A DNA stretch of 5,315 bases, taken from an uncultured Phycisphaerales bacterium. GTDB taxonomy: Bacteria; Planctomycetota; Phycisphaerae; Phycisphaerales; UBA1924. Below, one piece after another: positions 1 through 4,989 of the stretch. Below the pieces are notes generated by a model that saw nothing but the letters and a program-made list of their open reading frames with translations, did no database searches and was not told where the DNA came from. Position 1 is the stretch's first letter; each line of letters starts with the position of its first letter. The stretch is from the NCBI GenBank assembly GCA_937891445.1, contig CALAFV010000248.1, positions 1 through 5,315 of the forward strand, written 5' to 3'. The position numbers and the translations under genes are program-made.

Positions 1-173
1 CCCAGCAGCAGCCTCAGCAGCGTGCTCTTGCCGGCTCCGTTGGGGCCGACCACGACCGTCACCGCCCCCGGCTCAAACGTCGCGCTCACCCCGCGCAGCA
101 CCGGCCGCGCTCCCGCCGCCCGCCCGCCCGCCGGGCGGTAGGCAAAGTGCACGTTCTCCGCGGTGAGCGTCAT
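1..173 (-). CDS. ABC transporter ATP-binding protein (N-terminal part, cut by window edge)
   Basis: This is the ATPase subunit of an ABC transporter, which would hydrolyse ATP on the cytoplasmic face of the membrane to drive import or export. Only the first 57 residues are present; the gene continues past base 1. Translation from ATG at 171-173 gives an aromatic A-loop candidate (Y12 in HFAYR), the usual first strand (VLRGVSATFEPG, residues 25-36), and a perfect Walker A GPNGAGKST at residues 43-51 followed by LLRLLL. An in-frame TGA (180-182 on the plus strand) lies two codons before the ATG, so this start is well fixed. Residues 14-24 are a Pro/Gly/Ala/Arg-rich loop, encoded by a GGGC tetranucleotide repeat and longer than usual between A-loop and Walker A. 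Signature motif, Walker B and substrate are not visible. It is transcribed divergently from the epimerase gene. Confidence 0.93.
   Translation of the reverse strand, partial: MTLTAENVHFAYRPAGGRAAGARPVLRGVSATFEPGAVTVVVGPNGAGKSTLLRLLL
112..129 (-). repeat. GGGC tetranucleotide repeat / potential G-quadruplex inside the ABC ATPase gene
   Basis: On the coding (minus) strand there are four GGG tracts (complement of C-runs at 127-129, 123-125, 119-121 and 112-114) with loops of 1, 1 and 4 bases, the first three being tandem GGGC units. This fits the canonical G3 quadruplex pattern and lies 45-62 bases into the reading frame. Whether it folds or slips is inference; in a GC-rich genome such runs can arise by chance. 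Confidence 0.5.
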
Positions 174-204
174 CGTCTCTCACGGTCCCCCCGCGCCGCC
201 CGCG

Positions 205-233
205 TTGCTGCCGCCCCGCGCCGGCCATAGGCT
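205..233 (+). promoter_or_regulatory. Candidate sigma-70-type promoter for the epimerase gene, possibly bidirectional
   Basis: TTGCTG (205-210) and TAGGCT (228-233) are separated by exactly 17 bases and lie 45 bases before the epimerase ATG. The -10 box belongs to the odd palindrome TAGGCTA (228-234), so the minus strand also reads TAGCCT (234-229), 55 bases before the divergent ABC ATPase start. Each hexamer matches the consensus at only three positions, so the assignment is tentative. Confidence 0.33.
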
Positions 234-267
234 AGCGACCCGGCGGGATCGCGTGTCCCCGCCGGCC

Positions 268-272
268 GAGGA
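268..272 (+). promoter_or_regulatory. Shine-Dalgarno sequence of the epimerase gene
   Basis: GAGGA lies six bases before the ATG at 279, a good match to the anti-Shine-Dalgarno sequence at normal spacing. It supports this start codon. Confidence 0.65.
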
Positions 273-278
273 CCAGCG

Positions 279-1334
279 ATGGCGACCAACAACAGCGCGG
301 GAACCGGAGCGGGGGGAACGGCGGCCACGGCGGATACCACCTTCGGCGGCAACACCGTCGCGGTCCTTGGGGCGACCGGCTTCGTCGGCCGCTACCTCGT
401 CCGCGAACTGCTCCGCCGCGGCTACACGGTCCGCGCCCTGGGCCGCTCGCGCGAGAAGGCCCGCCAAGTCCTCCCCCGCGACACGCGCCTGACCTTCCTC
501 CAGGGCGACGTCTTCTCCCAGAAAGACCTTGCCGAACTGCTCCGCGGCGGCGAGGAGAAGGCCGGGGCCCTTATCAACCTCCTGGGCATCATCCGCGAGA
601 CCGGCGGCGGCCAGACCTTCCAGCGCGTCCACGTCGATGCCGTCCGCGAGGCGATCGCTGCCTGCCGCGAGGCCGGCGTCGGCCGCTTCCTGCACATGTC
701 CTCCCTCGCCGCCAGCCCCGAGGGCAAGGGCGGCTACCAGAAGACCAAGTGGGAGGGCGAGCAACTCGTCCGCCGCTCGGGCCTGGACTGGACCATCTTC
801 CGTCCGTCCATCATCCACGGCCCTGATGGCGAGTTCGTCCAGATGGTCAAGGGCATGTGCTCGGGGCAGGAGCCGCCGTACTACTTCCTCCCGTATTTCT
901 CGCGGCGGCGTCTGGACATGTCCGTGCCCTTCGGGCGCGTCGTGTGGGAGTCCCCCCGCGTGCAGCCGGTGGCGGTGGAGGACGTCGCCGCCGCGATGGC
1001 CGAGTCGCTGCGCCGGCCCGAGGCCATCGGCGAGATCTACCCGCTCGGCGGCCCGGATGTCCTCGACTGGCCGGAGATGCTCACATACCTGCGCGACACA
1101 ATCCCGGGGTGCAACCGCAAGATGCCGCCGTGGCACATCCCCGGCACGCACGCCGCCGCCATCGCCCGGGTTGCCAAGGCGCTCGGCCTGGGGAGCCTCC
1201 TCCCCTTCGACGCCGGCACGGCGCTGATGGCGATGGAGGACTCGGTCGCCGACCTCACCAAGGCCCGCACACACCTGGGCTTCTCGCCGCGGCCGTTCCG
1301 ACCGACCGTGGCGGCCTACGCCGCCCGGGCGTAA
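279..1334 (+). CDS. NAD(P)-binding epimerase/dehydratase-like protein, atypical SDR, NDUFA9-like
   Basis: This 351-residue Rossmann-fold protein belongs to the extended/atypical short-chain dehydrogenases, closest in pattern to the bacterial relatives of complex I subunit NDUFA9. Visible marks are the dinucleotide motif GATGFVG at 31-37, GDVF at 76-79 (typical adenine-side acidic turn), INLLGIIRE at 99-107, the strand FLHMSSLAAS at 137-146, a YxxxK pair (Y153, K157) and FRPSIIHGP at 173-181. The first ~24 residues are a Gly/Ala/Thr-rich tail ahead of the fold. Residues 198-226 are an aromatic and basic stretch (PPYYFLPYF and following) before the conserved QPVAVEDVA at 228-236, longer than a minimal family member. 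The start has a good ribosome site. Substrate is unknown; a role in quinone/respiratory or lipid metabolism would be inference from family only. It could also be annotated simply as NAD-dependent epimerase/dehydratase. Confidence 0.9.
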   Translation: MATNNSAGTGAGGTAATADTTFGGNTVAVLGATGFVGRYLVRELLRRGYTVRALGRSREKARQVLPRDTRLTFLQGDVFSQKDLAELLRGGEEKAGALINLLGIIRETGGGQTFQRVHVDAVREAIAACREAGVGRFLHMSSLAASPEGKGGYQKTKWEGEQLVRRSGLDWTIFRPSIIHGPDGEFVQMVKGMCSGQEPPYYFLPYFSRRRLDMSVPFGRVVWESPRVQPVAVEDVAAAMAESLRRPEAIGEIYPLGGPDVLDWPEMLTYLRDTIPGCNRKMPPWHIPGTHAAAIARVAKALGLGSLLPFDAGTALMAMEDSVADLTKARTHLGFSPRPFRPTVAAYAARA

Positions 1335-1432
1335 GTCCGCCGGGCGACGCCTCGACGCTCCAATCCGGCCCGCGGAGCGATGACCCTCCCCCGTTTCGGG
1401 CGGGATCCAGGGCCATCCCCGGGCTGGCCGCC

Positions 1433-1438
1433 TATACT
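1433..1438 (+). promoter_or_regulatory. Candidate -10 box (TATACT) upstream of rnr
   Basis: TATACT matches the -10 consensus TATAAT at five of six positions and stands out in very GC-rich surroundings. No recognisable -35 hexamer lies 16-18 bases upstream. Transcription from here would start near 1445 and give rnr a leader of about 160 bases, or about 58 bases to the less likely ATG at 1503. Confidence 0.4.
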
Positions 1439-1577
1439 TGTTCTGTCTGAGCGGCCTTGGGGGAGCGGTCTCTGCCGCCAATCCTGACGAACCGACGGAC
1501 CGATGAAGCAACCACGGCTGCCCCGTGCGCCGTCCGGGCGGGTGTTCCACGGTGGAGCGCCCCGGCACAGGCCACGG

Positions 1578-1583
1578 TACGCT
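1578..1583 (+). promoter_or_regulatory. Candidate proximal -10 box (TACGCT) of rnr
   Basis: TACGCT fits the TAnnnT core and lies 21 bases before the preferred rnr ATG (1605), predicting a start of transcription near 1590 and a very short leader. It is embedded in GGTACGCTG, a 9-base word that recurs immediately before the 82-residue gene on the other strand. No -35 element is evident. Confidence 0.35.
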
Positions 1584-1604
1584 GCGGGGGGAAACGGAAC
1601 ACAC

Positions 1605-4085
1605 ATGCCTCTGAAGTACGCCCAGCGCCTGCTGGACCACCTCCAACACGACACCTACGAGCCTACTCAGGCGGCGCGCCTGATGGCCGACCTCGGCATC
1701 CCGCCGGAGTCCGCCGCTGAGTTTGAGGACGCCCTGCGCGTCATGGCCGCCCGCGGCGACATCGAGATCGACGCCCGCGGCACCGTCCGCCTCCCGTCGA
1801 TGCCCGACGAGATCACCGGCACCTTTCGCAAGAACCAGCGCGGCTTCGGGTTCGTCATCCCCGATCGGCCCTACCGCGAGGGCGACCTGTTCATTCCGCG
1901 CGACGAGACGCGCGACGCGCTGACCGGCGACACCGTCCGCGTCGCCGTTGAACGCACCATCCGCCGCGGCGAAAAGGACATCGTCGGCTCCATCATCGAG
2001 GTCATCCGCCGCAAGCGCAAGAGTTTCAGTGGCGAACTCGTCCAGCGCGGCGGCATGTGGCTGGTCTTCCCCGACGGCAAGGAACTCACCCAGCCCGTCG
2101 TCGTCCCCGACGCCGGCTCCAAGAACGCCAAGGCCGGCGACAAGGTCATCGTCGAACTGCTCAAGTACCCCGAGGGAGACATGGTCGGCGAGGGCGTTGT
2201 CGTCCGCGTGCTCGGCGAGGCGGGGCTCCCCGACGTCGAGACGCAGGCGACCATCGCCGCCTACGACCTGCCGAGCAACGAGTTCCCCGAGCCGTGCCTC
2301 CAGCAGGCCCGCGAGGCCGCCGCGCGGTTCGATGAGGAAGTCGCCCGCGGCTTGCGTGAGGGGTGGGGGGCCGACCGCCTCGACCTTACCAGCGACTTCA
2401 TCATCACGATCGATCCGCCGGACGCCAAGGACTACGACGACGCGATCAGCATCCGGCGCACCACGCTCTCCGACGGCACTGTTGGCTGGGAACTGGGCGT
2501 CCACATCGCCGACGTGGCGCACTTCATCCCGCCCGGCTCACCTCTGGACCTTGAGGCGGCCGAGCGCGGCAACTCGTGCTACCTGCCGCGCCACGTCATC
2601 CCGATGCTGCCGGAGATCCTCTCCAACGGCATCTGCTCGCTCCAGGAGGGCGTGGTCCGCTACTGCAAGAGCGCGTTCATGACCTACTCGCGCGACGGCC
2701 GCATCCTGCGCGAGGGCGTTGCCGCCACCGTCATCAAGTCCGCCAAGCGGCTGACCTACCTCGAGGCCCAGGCCCTCATCGACGGCGACCTTGAGGAAGC
2801 CCGGCGCCACGCCAAGACCGAGCCGAACTACACCGACCAACTCATCGCCACTCTTCGGGAGATGGACGCCTGCTCCCGCGCCATCCGCGAGCGCCGACGC
2901 CGCCAGGGCATGATCCACCTCGAACTCCCGGAGGTGAACCTCATCTTCGACGAGCACGGCCACGTCGTGGACGCTGAGCCCGAGGACGACGCCTACACGC
3001 ACACGCTCATCGAGATGTTCATGGTCGAGGCCAACGAGGTGCTTGCTCGCCTCTTCGAGGGCCTCTCCGTCCCGTTGATCCGGCGCATCCACCCCGAGCC
3101 CACGCCCGGCGATGTCGGCGAACTGCAGACCTACGCCCGCGTCGCCGGCTACAAGATCCCCAAGCGGCCGACGCGCGAGGAACTCCAGGGCCTGCTCGAG
3201 GCGACCGCCGGCACCGGCGCCGCTCGCGCCGTCCACATGGCCGTGCTGCGCACGCTCACCAAGGCCGAGTACTCCCCCGCGTTGATCGGCCACTTCGCCC
3301 TCGCCAGCGAGGCCTACGCCCACTTCACCAGCCCCATCCGCCGCTACGCCGACCTCACGGTCCATCGCGCGCTGGCCGAGTACCTGCGTCACACCGACAA
3401 TGGCACGAACCGTCCGAAGGACGACAAGGCCCGCAAGGCCCTGGGCCGCCGGCTCATGGAGAGCCCGATGTGTCCGGACCAGGACACCCTCGTGCAGATC
3501 GCCCGCAAGATCACGGCCACCGAGCAGAACGCCGAGGCCGCCGAGCAGAGCCTCCGCGCGTTCCTGGTCCTCCAACTCCTCTCCAACCACATCGGCGAGG
3601 CTTTCGAGGGGATCGTCACCGGCGTCTCCCCCTCTGGCGTCTTCGTCCAACTCGAGAAGTACCTCGCCGACGGCTTCATCAAGGCCGCCGATCTCCCCAC
3701 CGGCGGCAAGCCCGGCCACCCGCACTACCACGGCGGCTTCGGCGGCGGGCGCTGGACCGTGGACCCGCGCACCGGCGCCCTGGTCCACCAGTCCGGCCGC
3801 TCGTTCAACATCGGCGACCGCGTCACTGTCCAGATCGCCAGCATCGACCTGGCCCTGCGCAAGATGGACCTGGTCATCGCCAGCCCCGAATCGCGCCAGG
3901 TCGGCAAGGACAAGAAACTCCCCCAGTCTCGCTCCGGCGGCCTCGGCGGCGGCGGCCTTGCCATCGATTACGACGTCCTCAAGTACGGCAAGACCGGCGC
4001 CCAGCGCCGCGCCCAGCGCTCCAAGGCCCGCGAACGCAACAAGGCCGACTACCGCCAGCAGCGCAAGGACAAGGGCAAGAGGTAG
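1605..4085 (+). CDS. rnr: Ribonuclease R (3'-5' exoribonuclease, RNB family)
   Basis: RNase R is a processive, Mg-dependent 3'-5' exoribonuclease that degrades structured RNA, defective rRNA and tmRNA-targeted messages in the cytoplasm. The 826-residue protein has the full family order: an N-terminal winged-helix-like segment (about 1-65), cold-shock/OB domains near 70-128 (GTFRKNQRGFGFVIP) and 141-205, the RNB catalytic domain, an S1 domain (about 660-760) and a basic tail (762-826). Catalytic residues are intact: IDPPDAKDYDDA carries D270, D276, D278 and D279; Y326 (NSCYLPRHVIPMLPE) matches the base-stacking tyrosine; HFTSPIRRY is at 573-581. The ATG at 1605 is preferred because homologous sequence begins there and GGA lies six bases upstream; the in-frame ATG at 1503 adds a 34-residue Arg/Pro-rich stretch unlike the family. 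The HTH-like N-terminus and basic tail favour RNase R over RNase II. A His/Gly-rich insert interrupts the S1 domain (699-715). Confidence 0.97.
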   Translation: MPLKYAQRLLDHLQHDTYEPTQAARLMADLGIPPESAAEFEDALRVMAARGDIEIDARGTVRLPSMPDEITGTFRKNQRGFGFVIPDRPYREGDLFIPRDETRDALTGDTVRVAVERTIRRGEKDIVGSIIEVIRRKRKSFSGELVQRGGMWLVFPDGKELTQPVVVPDAGSKNAKAGDKVIVELLKYPEGDMVGEGVVVRVLGEAGLPDVETQATIAAYDLPSNEFPEPCLQQAREAAARFDEEVARGLREGWGADRLDLTSDFIITIDPPDAKDYDDAISIRRTTLSDGTVGWELGVHIADVAHFIPPGSPLDLEAAERGNSCYLPRHVIPMLPEILSNGICSLQEGVVRYCKSAFMTYSRDGRILREGVAATVIKSAKRLTYLEAQALIDGDLEEARRHAKTEPNYTDQLIATLREMDACSRAIRERRRRQGMIHLELPEVNLIFDEHGHVVDAEPEDDAYTHTLIEMFMVEANEVLARLFEGLSVPLIRRIHPEPTPGDVGELQTYARVAGYKIPKRPTREELQGLLEATAGTGAARAVHMAVLRTLTKAEYSPALIGHFALASEAYAHFTSPIRRYADLTVHRALAEYLRHTDNGTNRPKDDKARKALGRRLMESPMCPDQDTLVQIARKITATEQNAEAAEQSLRAFLVLQLLSNHIGEAFEGIVTGVSPSGVFVQLEKYLADGFIKAADLPTGGKPGHPHYHGGFGGGRWTVDPRTGALVHQSGRSFNIGDRVTVQIASIDLALRKMDLVIASPESRQVGKDKKLPQSRSGGLGGGGLAIDYDVLKYGKTGAQRRAQRSKARERNKADYRQQRKDKGKR

Positions 4086-4089
4086 GTTG

Positions 4090-4117
4090 AGGCACCAGGC
4101 ACTGGGCATCCGGCATT
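4090..4117 (+). repeat. Degenerate heptad tandem repeat, left arm
   Basis: Four consecutive 7-bp units are visible: AGGCACC, AGGCACT, GGGCATC, CGGCATT, all fitting NGGCAYN. The array starts four bases after the rnr stop codon. Its 12-base segment AGGCACTGGGCA (4097-4108) is perfectly complementary to 4203-4214, and GGCACCAGGCA (4091-4101) to 4196-4206. Confidence 0.8.
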
Positions 4118-4123
4118 CAGCGA

Positions 4124-4139
4124 GTCTGCAGTTGCAGAT
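4124..4139. repeat. Small hairpin in the core of the repeat element
   Basis: TCTGCA (4125-4130) and TGCAGA (4133-4138) are perfectly complementary around a two-base gap, with a possible G-T pair outside. In RNA the loop would have to open by at least one pair. No T-run follows, so a terminator role is not supported by itself. Confidence 0.4.
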
Positions 4140-4186
4140 CGCCGCTCGTGAGCCAATCCCTCTTGGTCTGCGCCTGATCCTTGATG

Positions 4187-4214
4187 CTTCGCTACTGCCT
4201 GGTGCCCAGTGCCT
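4187..4214 (-). repeat. Degenerate heptad tandem repeat, right arm (inverted)
   Basis: Read on the minus strand from 4214, the units are AGGCACT, GGGCACC, AGGCAGT, then AGCGAAG. This mirrors the left arm, where the heptads are also followed by AGCGA (4119-4123), so similarity extends beyond the repeats themselves. In full register, 15 of the 19 outermost positions of the two arms match, and the differences are all transitions. The arm overlaps the stop codon of the 82-residue gene (4213-4215). Confidence 0.75.
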
Positions 4215-4461
4215 ACGTTCTTCTGAATCGCTGCAGGCTCTCCCCTTCCTTCACATATCCCAGGAACTTCCCCCGCGGCGTCATCCCCGCCACCATGTCC
4301 GCGTCCAGCCCGATCACCCGCGTCCCCGTGTCGTCCTCCACCAGCGCGAAGCACGCCACCGGCCGCGTGCGGATGTCCTCCACATCACGCGAGCCGTAGT
4401 CGTACACCGCCAGCCACCCCTCCGCCGGCACGATCTGCAGGATGCGCTGCTTGGCCACCAT
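4213..4461 (-). CDS. Small conserved-looking protein of unknown function (82 aa)
   Basis: I do not recognise a named family. The protein looks real: balanced composition, no signal peptide or membrane segment, and alternating hydrophobic stretches that suggest a small beta-rich soluble fold (ILQIVPAEGWLAVYDYG at 7-23, PVACFALVEDDTGTRVIGLDAD at 34-55 in two adjoining strands, KFLGYVKEG at 65-73). It has one cysteine (C37). It follows the anti-sigma gene by 36 bases on the same strand, so it may be the third gene of that operon, or have its own promoter (TACGCT six bases before the ATG). The next codon is GTG, an alternative start that would place the GGGGG run (4463-4467) at a more usual ribosome-site distance. 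The stop TAG at 4213-4215 lies inside the right heptad-repeat arm, so the C-terminal end may have been set by that repeat. Confidence 0.72.
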   Translation of the reverse strand: MVAKQRILQIVPAEGWLAVYDYGSRDVEDIRTRPVACFALVEDDTGTRVIGLDADMVAGMTPRGKFLGYVKEGESLQRFRRT

Positions 4462-4467
4462 GCCCCC

Positions 4468-4473
4468 AGCGTA
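4468..4473 (-). promoter_or_regulatory. Candidate -10 box (TACGCT) of the 82-residue gene, leaderless-type position
   Basis: On the minus strand TACGCT ends six bases before the ATG, so transcription would begin at or very near the start codon. The surrounding word GGTACGCTG is identical to that at 1576-1584 before rnr, and both are followed by a G-run. No -35 element is seen; the spacer side is the GC palindrome at 4480-4491. Confidence 0.33.
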
Positions 4474-4479
4474 CCCGGT

Positions 4480-4491
4480 CCGCCGCGGCGG
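4480..4491. repeat. GC-only perfect palindrome CCGCCGCGGCGG
   Basis: This perfect 12-base palindrome lies between the anti-sigma stop codon and the small gene. It could form a cruciform or stem, but has no loop bases of its own and no T-run after it. It may be chance in GC-rich DNA, or weakly attenuate read-through from the anti-sigma gene. Confidence 0.35.
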
Positions 4492-4497
4492 CGGATG

Positions 4498-4989
4498 TCA
4501 CCGCTTCGCAACACTCAGCAGCCCCCACGCCAACGCCGACTCCCCCGGATGCTGCGCCGCCGTCCGCCGGTACTCCTCGACCAGTCGCGGCAGCGGGCGC
4601 TCGTCCGGCTGCCGCGGCGCCGCGGCCACCGGCCCCGTGGCGTTGACAACCGGCGCCGCCGGCCCAGTCACACCCCGCGTCGTGTACCCGGCAACAAACG
4701 CCAGAGCCAGCCCCGCCGCCACCGCCGCCCTCCACCCCCACGCCTTACGTCGCGCCGACGCCGCGACAGCCGCCGGCATCGCCAGCCGCGCTGCCAGCGC
4801 CTCCGCGTGCTCGCGCGGCACCACCATCTGACGCACCGCCGCCTGCGCGGCGCCCAGCCCCGCCACGTGCTCGCGGCATGTCGCACACACGTCCAGGTGT
4901 GACTCCACCGCCCCCCGCTGGTCCGGCGCCAGTTCCCCGGCCAGGTACTCCGCCAGCACATCGCTCACCGATCTGCACGACATGGTCAT
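4498..4989 (-). CDS. Membrane-anchored zinc-finger anti-sigma factor
   Basis: This 163-residue protein is a ZAS-type anti-sigma factor that would sequester the ECF sigma factor encoded just upstream and hold it at the inner membrane until a signal releases it. The N-terminus carries the ZAS zinc-binding pattern HxxxCxxC (H31, C35, C38 in HLDVCATC), preceded by C5 and the amphipathic stretch VSDVLAEYLAGEL (8-20). One hydrophobic segment around 84-102 (WGWRAAVAAGLALAFVAGY) predicts a single membrane crossing, leaving an Ala/Pro-rich C-terminal region of about 60 residues outside the cytoplasm. Its ATG overlaps the sigma stop codon as ATGA (4986-4989), indicating translational coupling; GGCGGAG (minus strand, 5005-4999) lies nine bases upstream. 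A second ATG at 4983 (Met3) is possible and changes little. The signal sensed cannot be told. Confidence 0.9.
   Translation of the reverse strand: MTMSCRSVSDVLAEYLAGELAPDQRGAVESHLDVCATCREHVAGLGAAQAAVRQMVVPREHAEALAARLAMPAAVAASARRKAWGWRAAVAAGLALAFVAGYTTRGVTGPAAPVVNATGPVAAAPRQPDERPLPRLVEEYRRTAAQHPGESALAWGLLSVAKR

Larger units (their letters stand above)
1335..1604. other. Intergenic region between the epimerase and rnr genes
   Basis: I see no convincing gene on either strand in these 270 bases. They hold a TATACT box (1433-1438), a TACGCT box (1578-1583), a weak stem GGCCA/TGGCC (1411-1415 with 1425-1429, 9-base loop) and a small inverted repeat TCCAC-G-GTGGA (1546-1556). No stem followed by a T-run is present, so no intrinsic terminator for the epimerase gene can be assigned. 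An in-frame ATG at 1503 would extend RNase R by 34 residues but is unlikely to be the start. Confidence 0.6.
4086..4212. other. Convergent intergenic region occupied by an inverted heptad-repeat element
   Basis: Here rnr (plus) and the 82-residue gene (minus) converge. The region is visibly less GC-rich than the flanking genes and is almost entirely made of two opposed arms of 7-bp repeats with a core of about 70 bases. I see no gene of its own and no classical terminator with a T-run; the inverted arms could serve as a two-way transcription stop, which is inference. Confidence 0.6.

Noticed and set aside
1411..1429. Stem GGCCA/TGGCC as a terminator of the epimerase gene
   Set aside because: Only five pairs with a nine-base loop and no T-run follow. 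It does not meet the pattern of an intrinsic terminator.
1546..1556. Inverted repeat TCCAC-G-GTGGA as an operator for rnr
   Set aside because: The half-sites are only five bases and the symmetry does not extend, so it is likely chance in GC-rich DNA.
1503..1604. 34-residue N-terminal extension of RNase R from ATG 1503
   Set aside because: The extension is Arg/Pro/Gly-rich and unlike the family N-terminus, lacks a good ribosome site, and contains the likely proximal -10 box. MPLKYAQRLLDHL from 1605 matches the normal winged-helix beginning.
180..2522. 780-codon open frame on the minus strand across the epimerase and the start of rnr
   Set aside because: It is antisense to two well-supported genes and crosses their boundary; its low-complexity Ala/Gly/Arg/Asp-rich product shows no domain. 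Long stop-free antisense frames are expected where third codon positions are mostly G or C.
2538..4109. 523-codon open frame on the minus strand antisense to rnr
   Set aside because: It is the shadow of the rnr coding pattern (Leu/Gly/Ala/Val/Asp-rich product, no family motif), and its start lies inside the heptad repeat.
4090..4214. CRISPR array reading of the repeats
   Set aside because: Units are 7 bases, contiguous without spacers, degenerate and inverted rather than direct with regular spacing. No cas gene is present.
3400..4902. 500-codon plus-strand frame running from within rnr across the minus-strand genes
   Set aside because: It overlaps rnr in another frame and then lies antisense to the small gene and the anti-sigma gene. 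Its product is Ser/Arg/Pro-rich low-complexity sequence, as expected from GC bias.
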